This document shows, piece by piece, positions 16,269-25,228 of a stretch of 48,149 nt of DNA; position 1 is the first letter of the stretch, and each line of letters opens with the position of its first letter. Under the pieces are notes generated by a model, which was not told where the DNA came from, made no database searches, and worked only from the letters and a program-made list of their open reading frames with translations. The translations under genes were made by a program, and so were the position numbers. This DNA comes from JBBQVS01 sp038211295 (GTDB lineage: Bacteria; Chloroflexota; Ktedonobacteria; Ktedonobacterales; Ktedonobacteraceae), in NCBI GenBank assembly GCA_038211295.1, contig JBBQVS010000022.1:1-48149 (forward strand), given 5' to 3'.

Positions 16269-18389
16269 TTAGCTCTTGCTTTCCAGTGCGCGAGCGACTA
16301 TTTCAGAGATGTCTTCGACCTTGATTTTCTCTTCGGCCTCGACCCCCTTGATACCATCCTCGAACATCGTGATGCAGAAGGGACACGCGGCGGCAAGCAC
16401 TTCGGCGTTGGTCTCCAGTGCCTCGTTGACGCGGTTCTGGTTGATACGCGTCCCAACCTTCTCTTCCATCCATGCGCGACCACCACCGCCGCCACAACAA
16501 AAACTCTTGTTGCGGTTACGACGCATCTCCGTCACGCCTTCGCTATTGAGTACCGTCAGGACGCGGCGCGGCTCCTCGTATACGTCGTTGTAGCGACCAA
16601 TGTAGCAGGGGTCATGATAGGTCAATTTGCGCTTGTCGAAGCTTGCGGGCAACGTAATCTTTTGATCGCTCAGGAGCGCGTCGATATACTGCGTGTGATG
16701 CACAACTTCGTAGTTGCCACCAAGTTGCGGGTACTCGTTTTTGATGGTGTTGAAGCAGTGTGGACACGCTGTAAGCACGGTGCGCTTCTTTGTGGCGACG
16801 GCAGTATGTCCATTGCTTGCGCTGTGTCCGCTATCTGCTGTATTGAAGCCGTAGCCGTTGAGCGTCTCGATATTTTGTTGTGCCTGCGTTTGCCACAGAT
16901 ATTCGTTTCCGATGCGTCGTGCTGGGTCGCCTGTGCAGGACTCTTCGGGGCCAAGAATGGCAAAGTCTACCTGTGCTGCTTTCAATACCTTTGCTACCGA
17001 GGTCGCGACCTGCTTATTACGCTGGTCAAATGACCCCATGCATCCAACCCAATAGAGGACTTCTGCTTCAGGATTTTCTGCGAGTAGGGGAATATCCATA
17101 CCGGCGGCCCACGCCGCGCGTGTGTCGTTGCTGATTTCCCAGGGATTGCCGTTGCGCTCGATATTGTTGAGTACAGAGACGGTCTCCTCTGGAAAGTCTG
17201 CCTCCTCCATCACCAGGTGGCGGCGCATATCGACAATCTTAGGGATATGTTCAATCGCAACCGGACAAATCTCCATACAGGCCATGCAGGTCGTACAGGC
17301 CCACAGAGCGTCGTTTGAGATGATGCCGCCAACCATCGGCTCGTGATGAGCCTCGATCTCGGCGGATGTTTTGTCCGCATTGACGCCAGCGACTCCAAGT
17401 CTGCTATAGATCGACTTCTCGCCAAGGATGGCGGGACTCTCAACAAAGAGTGCCTCTTTGACGCCAAGAATAATCTCTTTTGGAAAGAGCGGCTTGCCCG
17501 TATTGCTCGCGGGACACACTGTATTGCAGCGTCCGCACTCAGTGCAGGCGTAGCCATCGAGCAGTTGTTTCCAGGTGAACTGCTCCGCCTTCGAGACGCC
17601 GTAATCTTCGCGCTCTTCGATATTTTCCAGCAGAGGTAAAGCACCGCGTGGCTTATAGCTGCGGAAGAAGACATTGAAGGGCGTAGCCATCAAGTGCAAG
17701 TGTTTTGAGCGCGGCAGGTAGACCAGGAAGCCCAGCACGGTAGCGATGTGGAGCCACCAGAAGATGCGAAACCAGATGATATTTGCCTGTGTACCCTGTC
17801 TGGCAAGAAGTGGGCCAAAGATAGTTCCAATGGGCGTCCACGCGGCCCCGTTGCTCGCGGCATACTCAAAGCCTTCGACCAGGGCGAGTGTGAGCACCAC
17901 AAGCATAATCAAGCCCAGAATGATAAAGCCGTCCCAGGGGCCATGAAGCTTACTGCTCAATTGTTTAGGGCGAAAGATGCCGCGCCGTATCGCGAAGACG
18001 ACCAATGCGAACAGCACAAACACAACAAAGATGTCGAGTACGGATGCGAAAATACGATTATCACCAATTAGGGGTAGGGAGCCATTGAACGCTCCGAGAA
18101 TGAGGTTGAGGAGGCCAAACTGAATAATAATAAAGCCCCAGAAGGTGAAGAAGTGTGCAATGCCGGGAATGGGATCACGTAGCACTGCACTCTGGCCCAG
18201 AACAACCGTGAAGAATTCGCCAAAGCGGTCATCGATATGGTCGGTACGGTTCTCAGGTCGTGCCTTTGCCAGTAGTGTTACCAGCATACCAGCGCGAACG
18301 CCAAAGAGAACGAGTGCGCCTAGAAAGAGTACCACAAAGAGTATTGTGCCAAATAATCCCCCGGTGGGTGAGATAGCAGGGGGTGTCAT
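16269..18389 (-). CDS. Membrane Fe-S oxidoreductase, ETF:quinone type (EtfD/HdrD-like)
   Basis: The 706-residue protein would take electrons from ETF and reduce the membrane quinone pool. The N-terminal ~260 residues form six or so helices of the NarI-like cytochrome b type. Two 4Fe-4S motifs follow (CTECGRCNTVCP about residue 281 and CTTCMACMEICP about 362). Then come two CCG domains: YWVGCMGSFD (about 449) with ESCTGDPARRIG and TACPHCFNTI, and HDPCYIGRYN with FCCGGGGGRAWMEE (about 630) and AAACPFCITMFEDG. This is the layout of mycobacterial EtfD and of the HdrD-like oxidoreductases beside etfBA in anaerobes. It is the last gene after etfB, etfA and a small gene on the same strand. Confidence 0.9.
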   Translation of the reverse strand: MTPPAISPTGGLFGTILFVVLFLGALVLFGVRAGMLVTLLAKARPENRTDHIDDRFGEFFTVVLGQSAVLRDPIPGIAHFFTFWGFIIIQFGLLNLILGAFNGSLPLIGDNRIFASVLDIFVVFVLFALVVFAIRRGIFRPKQLSSKLHGPWDGFIILGLIMLVVLTLALVEGFEYAASNGAAWTPIGTIFGPLLARQGTQANIIWFRIFWWLHIATVLGFLVYLPRSKHLHLMATPFNVFFRSYKPRGALPLLENIEEREDYGVSKAEQFTWKQLLDGYACTECGRCNTVCPASNTGKPLFPKEIILGVKEALFVESPAILGEKSIYSRLGVAGVNADKTSAEIEAHHEPMVGGIISNDALWACTTCMACMEICPVAIEHIPKIVDMRRHLVMEEADFPEETVSVLNNIERNGNPWEISNDTRAAWAAGMDIPLLAENPEAEVLYWVGCMGSFDQRNKQVATSVAKVLKAAQVDFAILGPEESCTGDPARRIGNEYLWQTQAQQNIETLNGYGFNTADSGHSASNGHTAVATKKRTVLTACPHCFNTIKNEYPQLGGNYEVVHHTQYIDALLSDQKITLPASFDKRKLTYHDPCYIGRYNDVYEEPRRVLTVLNSEGVTEMRRNRNKSFCCGGGGGRAWMEEKVGTRINQNRVNEALETNAEVLAAACPFCITMFEDGIKGVEAEEKIKVEDISEIVARALESKS

Positions 18390-18496
18390 GATAGTCTCCG
18401 TTCCAAATTACCACTGTTCAACTGTAAGTTCTGAAATCCAAGAAAATGATTATCTCGTGCTATGAGAGTATAAGTACGCTTGCATCAACCACGTAG

Positions 18497-18730
18497 CTAA
18501 TGCTGATATGGCTCAATGCTCTCACAATCTTCTATTACCTTTTCCATTGAGTCAATATCTTCGGCTGATAGTGTAAAATTTGTCAGTGCAGAGCTGGGTG
18601 TTCCAGGAGGAAGTTTTGAGCGTGACGAATGTGTTTGAGATAATTCCTCAAGAATTTCTAACGCTCGTTGTTGATCTTGTGGCGAGAGTTTTTCAACGAG
18701 GGTAGAAATTCTTTCGGTTGCGTTCGACAT
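18497..18730 (-). CDS. Small antitoxin-like protein
   Basis: The 77-residue product opens with ATERISTLVEKLSPQDQQRA, a charged helix, and ends with a PPGTP linker and LSAEDIDSMEKVIEDCESI. This style (short leucine-rich helix, PPGTPxxxL linker, acidic ending) resembles the small antitoxin-like proteins common in Cyanobacteria and Chloroflexota that often precede PIN toxins. No toxin gene follows; the next gene is the Fe-S oxidoreductase 107 bp downstream. It lies inside the etf gene run, on the same strand, and could equally be an orphan or an unrelated small regulator. Confidence 0.6.
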   Translation of the reverse strand: MSNATERISTLVEKLSPQDQQRALEILEELSQTHSSRSKLPPGTPSSALTNFTLSAEDIDSMEKVIEDCESIEPYQH

Positions 18731-18825
18731 CTGCTAGCTTCTATCCTATCGCGTTGCTCTGCGCCCTATTATACATCAAGGTGTGCGGGGAGGATAGAGA
18801 TGCTATCCTATCCTTCCACTTGGTA

Positions 18826-19791
18826 TTATGACTTCCGTCGTTTGACTTCTTCGGCGAGCTTTGGCAGAATCGTGACGGCATCGCCAATGACGCCGTAATC
18901 GGCGACGGAGAAGATCGGGGCGTGCTCGTCTTTGTTGATGGCGATGATATATTTGGAGCCTTTCATACCCGCGAGATGCTGAATAGCTCCACTGATGCCG
19001 GCAGCGATATACAGCGTCGGCTTGACGGTTTTGCCTGTTTGCCCGATCTGATAGCTATAAGGAAGCCAACCTGCATCGACAATAGCACGCGTCGCGCCGG
19101 GCGCACCTTCGAGCAGTGTCGCCAATTCCTCGATGTAGTGGAAATTTTCGGCTTTACCCAAACCGCGCCCGCCACTGACAATGATCGCGGCATCTTCAAG
19201 TGCGGGGCCATCGCTCGCGACGTTGACGGAATCGATAACGCGAATTGATTGTGATGCGGCACTTACCGCTGTACTGATGGTCTCAATCTCAGGTGTGCGG
19301 CCCTCGTACTGTTCCAGACCAAACGCTTTGGGCCGCGTGAGGACAATGCCTGTGCCACCGTGTGGATGTGTAGCTGTGACAACGGTCTCGCCGCCCCAGG
19401 GAACAATTACCTTGACGCCATCGTCCGCGAAGCTAAGGTCAGTAGCATCGGTGATAAGCCCCATATTGTTGCGGACGTTGAGTCGCGCGGCGATGTCGCG
19501 CATGTCATAGGTTGTGGCAAGCAGCAGAATTGAGGGCTGGTGCTGTTTAATAAGTGTACTTAACGTCTCGACTGCTGGTAGGGTCAGGTAGTTATCGTAG
19601 GCCACGTCAGCGTGTACATAAACTTTTTCCGCGCCATAGACGCCGAGCGTGGGCGCGACCTCTGCGGCGGCTGCACCAAGCACAACGGCCTCTGCGCGTC
19701 CAAGTTTCGCGGCCTTGCCAAGCACTTCCAATGATGAGCGAACAGGTTTGCCGTTATCCAGTTCGATCAGTACCCAGGTTGTATTTGCCAT
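18826..19791 (-). CDS. etfA: Electron transfer flavoprotein subunit alpha
   Basis: EtfA binds FAD and, with EtfB, carries electrons from acyl-CoA dehydrogenases to the membrane oxidoreductase. The 321-residue product has the C-terminal FAD-binding block GGRGLGKAENFHYIEELA (about residue 206), VDAGWLPYSYQIGQTGKTVKP, and SGAIQHLAGMKGSKYIIAIN. The N-terminal domain carries VWVLIELDNGKP-like and ATTYDMRDIAARLNVR motifs. It follows etfB by 20 bp on the same strand. Confidence 0.96.
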   Translation of the reverse strand: MANTTWVLIELDNGKPVRSSLEVLGKAAKLGRAEAVVLGAAAAEVAPTLGVYGAEKVYVHADVAYDNYLTLPAVETLSTLIKQHQPSILLLATTYDMRDIAARLNVRNNMGLITDATDLSFADDGVKVIVPWGGETVVTATHPHGGTGIVLTRPKAFGLEQYEGRTPEIETISTAVSAASQSIRVIDSVNVASDGPALEDAAIIVSGGRGLGKAENFHYIEELATLLEGAPGATRAIVDAGWLPYSYQIGQTGKTVKPTLYIAAGISGAIQHLAGMKGSKYIIAINKDEHAPIFSVADYGVIGDAVTILPKLAEEVKRRKS

Positions 19792-19811
19792 ATTCTTGCT
19801 CCTTACGTGTA

Positions 19812-20597
19812 CTAAAGCAACTGGTAACGCTGTAAAAAGTCCGCGATGCTTTGCGCGGCGTTGCCATCGTCCTTAACGATCTGTCCGGCGGCGCGTGCTT
19901 CGGCTGAGCCAATAGTTAGAACGCGTTCGCGTGCGCCCGCTTCGCCAACCTGTGCCGCATCGATGCCGATATCGTTCAATGTAAGCTGTACAAACGGCTT
20001 TTTCTTCGCGCTCATAATGCCCTTCATCGTTGGATAAATTGCTTCATAGGAACCGCTTGCGATAGTCACAACGGCGGGTAGGGGGGACTCGACTGTCTTA
20101 TAGCCGGTTGGTGTGACGCGTTTGATGACCGCTTTTGCGCCCTCGATCTTGATTTCGCGGGCAAAGGTCAATTGGGGTAGTTCCAGAAATTCGGCGATGC
20201 CCGCGGGAACCATGCCAGTGTAGCCATCGGTGCTTTCTGTAGAGCAGAAGACCAGTTCCGCCCCCTCTTTTTTAAGTACGGCTGCCAGCACGCGCGAGGT
20301 ACTTAGCGCGTCGGAGCCAGCGAGTGCGGGGTCTGTAATGAGGATGGCGCGATCAACGCCCATCGCGAGTGCGCGGCGCATGGCCTCTTGCGCCGTCGCT
20401 GGCCCCATGCTCACGGCGGTAAGCTCGCTGTTTCCTACTGTATCGCGGAGTTTGATAGCGGCTGAAATAGTGCTTTCATCGCCGGGATCAAGCACGAGAG
20501 AGACGCCACTACGCATCAAGCGTTTGGTGTTCGGGTCAAGCTTGCTCGTCGTTGTGTTGGGGTCGGGAACCTGTTTTATGCAAACGAACATCTTCAT
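19812..20597 (-). CDS. etfB: Electron transfer flavoprotein subunit beta
   Basis: The 261-residue product starts MKMFVCIKQVPDP and carries the EtfB signature region ATAQEAMRRALAMGVDRAI and the FCSTESTDGYTGMVPAGIAE nucleotide-binding segment. EtfB binds AMP structurally, or a second flavin in bifurcating types. The sequence alone does not settle whether this Etf bifurcates; the EtfD partner argues for simple quinone-linked transfer. It is the first gene of the etfB-etfA-small gene-etfD run, behind a good promoter. Confidence 0.96.
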   Translation of the reverse strand: MKMFVCIKQVPDPNTTTSKLDPNTKRLMRSGVSLVLDPGDESTISAAIKLRDTVGNSELTAVSMGPATAQEAMRRALAMGVDRAILITDPALAGSDALSTSRVLAAVLKKEGAELVFCSTESTDGYTGMVPAGIAEFLELPQLTFAREIKIEGAKAVIKRVTPTGYKTVESPLPAVVTIASGSYEAIYPTMKGIMSAKKKPFVQLTLNDIGIDAAQVGEAGARERVLTIGSAEARAAGQIVKDDGNAAQSIADFLQRYQLL

Positions 20598-20676
20598 TGA
20601 ATTTATGCCTCATCTTCTGCGTGTAGTGCGGACGTTGGGAAGTGAGAGAAACTCCATAGTTTCTTATACTTCCCTC

Positions 20677-20706
20677 ATTGTAACTATCCTGAAAAGCGAG
20701 TGTCAA
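20677..20706 (-). promoter_or_regulatory. Promoter of the etf operon
   Basis: On the minus strand TTGACA (20706-20701) is followed after 18 bp by TACAAT (20682-20677). Transcription would start near 20670, giving a leader of about 70 nt before etfB. Confidence 0.65.
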
Positions 20707-20715
20707 TGTTGCTAG

Positions 20716-21420
20716 CTAACGGGCCGCCTTTGCGTTTTGCTTGTCTCGCGCTTCCTCTGCCCCACGCACAACCCGTTCGCGCCAGAAGTTGTGCAGAAAT
20801 GGACAGGCCGCTAACTCGCGAGCCAGTTCTACGTTCGCGTTGTGCGCGTGCGTGAAGTCGTTAATAAGCGCGACTGTCCAGCGTGGGTAGGGCCGCTCGA
20901 CAAGCGTAATCTCCATGTGTGGTTCAATCAAGCCCTCTTGCAACACGCTACAGTACCATCCCGTGCGGCCTGTTGCCGCGACACGTCGGGTGAGGCCAGC
21001 AGTACACCAGCGTTTCTCAATTTTTGTGCAGGGGAAGCGTGGCCCCGCCACCTGAATACGCGCGTTGCCCAGGGCATAGACATCGCCAATACACGCGGTT
21101 GCCTCGCTCATGCCCGCGATGGTAAAATTTTCGCCGAACCCACCGGGGCCAATCTCTTGTTGCCCTAACTCTGCCTGCCACAGAGGGTAGTGCGCGGCTG
21201 CATACAGAAGCACCGCCTGATCGGGCTTGCCGTGATGTTTCCTGTCGGCCTGTTCATTTCCTTCAAGGTGTGTGATGTATAGCCAGCGTGGTTGTGTGTC
21301 CGGTGTGCGAACAAACGATGTCTCGTAGGGACGTTGCAAAACATTTTTCGCCCCCGCCGTCCCATAGTGGTGTGGTGTGCCTACCTGCATTGATTGCAGT
21401 GTGCCAATTTGTGTATTCAT
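20716..21420 (-). CDS. MOSC domain protein (YiiM-like)
   Basis: MOSC proteins move or bind sulfur on a conserved cysteine and include molybdenum cofactor sulfurase C-terminal domains and YiiM, which protects against base analogues such as 6-hydroxylaminopurine. The product has GNEQADRKHHGKPDQAVL, GPGGFGENFT and RFPCTKIEKRW, which carries the conserved cysteine, followed by a 3-alpha-like C-terminal segment as in YiiM. I start at the ATG at 21420 (GGAG 9 bp upstream). An ATG at 21456 in frame lies only 6 bp from a TATAAT box (21463-21468) and would be nearly leaderless. It is monocistronic. Confidence 0.85.
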   Translation of the reverse strand: MNTQIGTLQSMQVGTPHHYGTAGAKNVLQRPYETSFVRTPDTQPRWLYITHLEGNEQADRKHHGKPDQAVLLYAAAHYPLWQAELGQQEIGPGGFGENFTIAGMSEATACIGDVYALGNARIQVAGPRFPCTKIEKRWCTAGLTRRVAATGRTGWYCSVLQEGLIEPHMEITLVERPYPRWTVALINDFTHAHNANVELARELAACPFLHNFWRERVVRGAEEARDKQNAKAAR

Positions 21421-21573
21421 TGTATGTGGCTCCATCGCGGTATGTTTATTCTTCATGATGGTATTATAGCTTTTTGGTTGTACTTACGTTTTAGGTTTCC
21501 CAGAAAGGGAAACACTGTTTGCTCTTCTCTTCATAGATGCGATAAGATGCATCTATAGAGAACCTCCAAGAAA

Positions 21574-22533
21574 GTGAGTACGTGTACGTTGGAAGAGCGA
21601 CAGTTAAACGTTCTGGCGATTGGCGAGACGTTGATAGACCTAATTTCTGATACTGAGCAGGGGTCACTGCTGGACTCGCGGGCGTTTGTGATGTATCCTG
21701 GCGGGCAGGCGACAAATGTGGCGTTGAATGTGGCGCGATTGGGCGGCTCGGTTGCGCTTGTTTCACGGATTGGTGATGACTCGTTTGGCATCTTTTTACA
21801 GCACCATCTGGTGACGGCGGGAGTGGAGGCCGACTATGTTCGTGCGACACCAAACGTTCCGACGACCATGGTTGTGGTGACGCGCCACCGCGCAACCCCC
21901 GATTTCGCCGTCTATCGCGGTGCCGATGCTGAGATGATGCCAGAGGACATGCCGCTCTTCCTGCTACCTTCTACCGCGCTTGTCCATACGTCTGCGTTCG
22001 TGCTGTCACGTGAACCTTCGCGCTCAACCATTCTGGACTTTATCGTGCAGGCACATAATGCTGGGTGCTTGATAAGCTTCGACCCCAATTATCACCCGCG
22101 TCTGTGGGAAACAAACTATGACTCACTATCAGTCTTTAAAAAGATTTACCCTTATGTCACATTGACAAAGCCTTCACTTGATGATTGTATACGACTCTTC
22201 GGCGCGGGTTTAACGCCAGAGGTATACGCCTCGCGTTTTCTGGAGTTGGGCGCGAAGAATGTTGTGTTAACGCTGGGTAAAGCAGGAGTATTGCTTTCAA
22301 ATGCTGACGGCGTTTCCTATCACTCTGCTAGCCAGGTAGAGGTGGTTGATGTGACGGGGGCAGGCGATGCGTTCTGGGCTGGTCTTATTCTCGCGACGTT
22401 GGACGGCTACTCCGCTACCGACGCTGTACGGGTTGGGCAAGCTGTAGCGTCAATCAAGATACAACAGGTGGGGCCACTTTCTCATATGATTGACCGCGTA
22501 TCGCTGTACACGCAACTTGGGTTAGAGGTGTAA
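21574..22533 (+). CDS. PfkB family carbohydrate kinase (fructokinase-like)
   Basis: The 319-residue protein has the ribokinase/PfkB fold. PfkB signature 1 is within FVMYPGGQATNVALNVARLG; signature 2 is VDVTGAGDAFWAGLILATL, whose GAGD aspartate (about residue 262) is the catalytic base. LNVLAIGETLIDLI at the N-terminus is typical of fructokinases. The start is a GTG at 21574; a TTG at 21589 is an alternative. An invertase-like glycosidase gene lies 2.7 kb downstream, which would suit a fructose-phosphorylating role, but the two are separated by other genes and this is only suggestive. Confidence 0.85.
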   Translation: MSTCTLEERQLNVLAIGETLIDLISDTEQGSLLDSRAFVMYPGGQATNVALNVARLGGSVALVSRIGDDSFGIFLQHHLVTAGVEADYVRATPNVPTTMVVVTRHRATPDFAVYRGADAEMMPEDMPLFLLPSTALVHTSAFVLSREPSRSTILDFIVQAHNAGCLISFDPNYHPRLWETNYDSLSVFKKIYPYVTLTKPSLDDCIRLFGAGLTPEVYASRFLELGAKNVVLTLGKAGVLLSNADGVSYHSASQVEVVDVTGAGDAFWAGLILATLDGYSATDAVRVGQAVASIKIQQVGPLSHMIDRVSLYTQLGLEV

Positions 22534-22563
22534 AAGCTGTGGCGAGCTAGCTCACCACAGCTT
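22534..22563. terminator. Terminator between convergent pfkB and DUF4397 genes
   Basis: AAGCTGTGG (22534-22542) and CCACAGCTT (22555-22563) enclose the palindrome GAGCTAGCTC, giving a long stem with one mismatch. It sits exactly between two converging stop codons. Confidence 0.7.
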
Positions 22564-22572
22564 GTGGTTCTC

Positions 22573-23409
22573 TTATTTATGCAAACGAACAAGAGCGTGG
22601 CGAGCCACAAAGCCCGTAGCAAGCAGAAGGAAGAAGAGTACCCCCAATGCCCAGGGCAGAACGGGGGGTGTGTTCGTGGTACTGATCGGGTTTGGGTCGC
22701 TACCTGTGCCGGGCATCCCAGGCATTCCAGCAACCTGCGTTGAGATGAATTGGATGGCAGGTTTGCCGTTCTCCACACCTATGGCGAAGACGCTGGTAAT
22801 TGTCCAGGGTTTCAAGTTCGCGCCAACTGAGACGCTTTTGTCCGCCGAGAACCTCGCGTCTAGTGTATAGGAGCCAGCGGGAATGGCGATGTAATCGCTC
22901 GCCTTCTGATAGGACAAGTCGCTTGCAACAGAGGTTGTGCCATTGGATACATTCACACTACCAGTACCGGGGGAAAGATGATAGACGCGCACCTTTGCGT
23001 CATTATTTGAGACAAGATTGTTGTCTGTGAAGACTGAAAGCGAGAAGCCCAATGCTCGCGTTCCCAGTGCGGCAACTGTGTAAGGGGTGTCTGCACTAGT
23101 CATAATTGATTGCGTGATAACCGCCGCACCAACACCAGTTCCGATAAGTGCAATCTGGACATTGTGTCCACCAGCAGGAACCGCGACATAAGGAGTCACA
23201 ACACCAAACTGAAAGCTACTCAATAGCTTTGTACCATCGACGAATACATCCACCACACCGACATCGGGTGATGCATGAATAATACGAATGTATGCCATAT
23301 TTTGTGTATGTTGGGCATGGGCTGTCGTGGGCTGTACGCTGAAGAGCGTAAGCAGCGCAAATACTCCGCCTATCAGGAAAAGACAAGTAAACCTTTTGAG
23401 ATGACTCAT
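22573..23409 (-). CDS. Secreted, membrane-anchored DUF4397 protein
   Basis: The 278-residue product has a signal peptide (basic start, then a hydrophobic stretch FLIGGVFALLTLF, cleavage near AHA-Q). Two DUF4397 units follow, the first opening YIRIIHASPDVGVVDVFVDG, the second KVRVYHLSPGTGSVNVSNG. A short GMPGMPGTGSDPNP linker leads to a C-terminal hydrophobic anchor (LPWALGVLFFLLLATGF) with a basic tail. It is thus displayed on the outer face of the membrane. DUF4397 has a beta-sandwich fold with no established role. The ATG at 23409 has GAGGAG 7 bp upstream; a TTG at 23415 is less likely. Transcribed divergently from the receptor kinase. Confidence 0.85.
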   Translation of the reverse strand: MSHLKRFTCLFLIGGVFALLTLFSVQPTTAHAQHTQNMAYIRIIHASPDVGVVDVFVDGTKLLSSFQFGVVTPYVAVPAGGHNVQIALIGTGVGAAVITQSIMTSADTPYTVAALGTRALGFSLSVFTDNNLVSNNDAKVRVYHLSPGTGSVNVSNGTTSVASDLSYQKASDYIAIPAGSYTLDARFSADKSVSVGANLKPWTITSVFAIGVENGKPAIQFISTQVAGMPGMPGTGSDPNPISTTNTPPVLPWALGVLFFLLLATGFVARHALVRLHK

Positions 23410-23635
23410 CGCCAATCTCCTCTCGCTGTGTGTATTTCTGTACTTGACTACGCCTCATCAGTTGGATCAGATTACTGCCTGCTTTACAGATTGTGTCGCA
23501 ATCGATAAATAAACGTTCTTTATATGGGTGGAAGTAATCTAGAAAGCAGGCGTACACGTACTCCTAAGTGAATGGCTATGATGTGCCAGTTTGATTTGTT
23601 GGGTTCCCCCCACCGCAAGTGTTTCGAGGTGTACT

Positions 23636-25093
23636 GTGCAAGATATAGATTCTCTCCGTCCTGCAGGAGCGGTTATACAAGACCGCTTTGTAGTAGAGCA
23701 GTTACTTGGTCGAGGCGGATTTAGTGCCGTCTATTTAGTGCGAGACCAGCAAAATAACGATGCGAAATATGCACTTAAAGAACTTATGGATCAGGATAGG
23801 CAAGAGAAAAACAAGTTTGCGTTCGAGTGTCAGGTGCTCAAGCGATTGAACCATCCGGCATTGCCACATGTGCATTGGGTTGAGGAGAATGATCGACGGG
23901 CATACTTGTTCATGGATTATATCGAGGGGCCAAATCTGGAAGTATTGCGACGGCAGCAGCCTGACAGATGTTTCCCGCTTTCTCAAGTGTTGACCCTGCT
24001 TGCGCCTATCGTGAATGCATTGGAATACCTTCACGGTCAAAGTACGCCAATTATTCACCGTGACATCAAACCTGCTAACATCATTGTGCCAACGATGGGC
24101 AAGCCGTCGATGTTGGTGGACTTCGGTATCGCGAAAGAATATACCTCTGATTCGACCACAACGGTTGTTCGGCATTGCTCTCCCGGCTATGGTGCGCCTG
24201 AGCAATACAGTACAGGGACAGACCTGCGAACGGATGTTTACGGGTTAGCCGCGACAATGTACACGCTGCTTACAGGTGTAGTGCCTGTCGATGCATTGCA
24301 ACGAGCCACAAAAATCGCTGGTAGAAATGGCGATCCACTCGTTTCACTGCAAAAGCTGATACCCTCCCTTCCAACATATGTAGTGGAGGCCGTTCATCGT
24401 GCGCTATCTATTAGTGGCGACAAGCGCTTTGCGAGTGTACGAGAATTTTGGGAAGCGGTTCAACCGTCGAAAGCAACTCCACAATTCTTCACGCTATTGT
24501 TCCAGCGAAACTCCGCAAAGGTAGCGCAACTCAATAGCGAGCGTTCCACAGGGCCGATTGTGGTGCGTAATAGAAAGTTGCTTACCAGTAAAACAGAGAT
24601 CGCGTTATTAACCTTTCTTGCTGTCGCGGTTGTTCTTGGCGCGATACTAAGTATTGGTTATTATAGAGCAAGCACGCAGAGTGTTACAACTGTAGCCGTG
24701 CCTTCTAGCTTGTCTGGTGCGACAAATAATCCTGCGCCAACTCCAACAACCGATCCGTCTTCTCCTCATATTGCGGGGCCATACAGTGGCACAGTTCACA
24801 ATCTCGCGACAAACGAAACGACGTCAATGACAATCACCGGTCTCACGCAAAATGGTAGTAACATTTCAGGCTACTTCATTGGTCTAAATATGGAAGGCTC
24901 GTTCACAGGTGTTCTTGATACATCAAGACATTTCTTGTTTACCGTCAAGCGGGATACACAGTTGCCCCTGTTCTTTGACGGAGTTATACGACAGGATAGC
25001 AACATCGTGGGAAATTATTGCACGGTTGATAAAGCGGGACAGTGCGTGGGTGACTATGGTATATGGAGTCTCAAAAAGGCGCAAGGCTTATAG
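23636..25093 (+). CDS. Receptor-type Ser/Thr protein kinase
   Basis: The cytoplasmic kinase domain spans about residues 10-280: glycine loop LLGRGGFSAVYLV, lysine in YALKELMD (about 47), catalytic loop HRDIKPANI (about 141), DFG (about 161) and YGAPEQYS. A single helix follows (IALLTFLAVAVVLGAIL, about 320-340), then a Thr/Pro/Ser-rich linker and an outer domain of about 110 residues (GPYSGTVHNLATNETTSMTI onward). That part looks like a small beta-barrel and is not PASTA or another named sensor. I chose the GTG at 23636 since GAGG lies 7 bp upstream and conserved sequence starts right after. A very large hairpin follows the gene. Confidence 0.9.
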   Translation: MQDIDSLRPAGAVIQDRFVVEQLLGRGGFSAVYLVRDQQNNDAKYALKELMDQDRQEKNKFAFECQVLKRLNHPALPHVHWVEENDRRAYLFMDYIEGPNLEVLRRQQPDRCFPLSQVLTLLAPIVNALEYLHGQSTPIIHRDIKPANIIVPTMGKPSMLVDFGIAKEYTSDSTTTVVRHCSPGYGAPEQYSTGTDLRTDVYGLAATMYTLLTGVVPVDALQRATKIAGRNGDPLVSLQKLIPSLPTYVVEAVHRALSISGDKRFASVREFWEAVQPSKATPQFFTLLFQRNSAKVAQLNSERSTGPIVVRNRKLLTSKTEIALLTFLAVAVVLGAILSIGYYRASTQSVTTVAVPSSLSGATNNPAPTPTTDPSSPHIAGPYSGTVHNLATNETTSMTITGLTQNGSNISGYFIGLNMEGSFTGVLDTSRHFLFTVKRDTQLPLFFDGVIRQDSNIVGNYCTVDKAGQCVGDYGIWSLKKAQGL

Positions 25094-25107
25094 TCTCGGA
25101 AACGCGT

Positions 25108-25176
25108 AGAACGGTAACAAAAAGCAGGCAAGATACCTCATAAGGTGTCATTCTGCCTGCTTTTTGTTACCGTTCT
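25108..25176 (+). terminator. Very long (23-bp) terminator hairpin
   Basis: Bases 25108-25130 and 25154-25176 are exact reverse complements over 23 bp, extendable with wobble pairs. Each arm contains a run of five A or five T. Within the loop GATACCT/AGGTGTC can also pair. It lies 15 bp after the kinase stop and about 50 bp before the next gene. Confidence 0.8.
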
Positions 25177-25182
25177 GCGGCG

Positions 25183-25188
25183 TATAAT
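25183..25188 (+). promoter_or_regulatory. -10 box for the glycosidase gene
   Basis: TATAAT at 25183-25188 directly after the terminator stem; start of transcription near 25195 would leave a leader of about 34 nt before the ATG at 25229. A clear -35 box is not seen, because the 3' arm of the hairpin occupies that position. Confidence 0.4.
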
Positions 25189-25228
25189 GAAGGCTAGGAA
25201 ACTATTATTGAGAGGGAACACACTTACG

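Noticed and set aside
16206..17033. Open frame of 275 codons on the plus strand
   Set aside because: It is the complement of the Fe-S oxidoreductase gene, whose cysteine motifs are unmistakable; the frame has no recognisable features.
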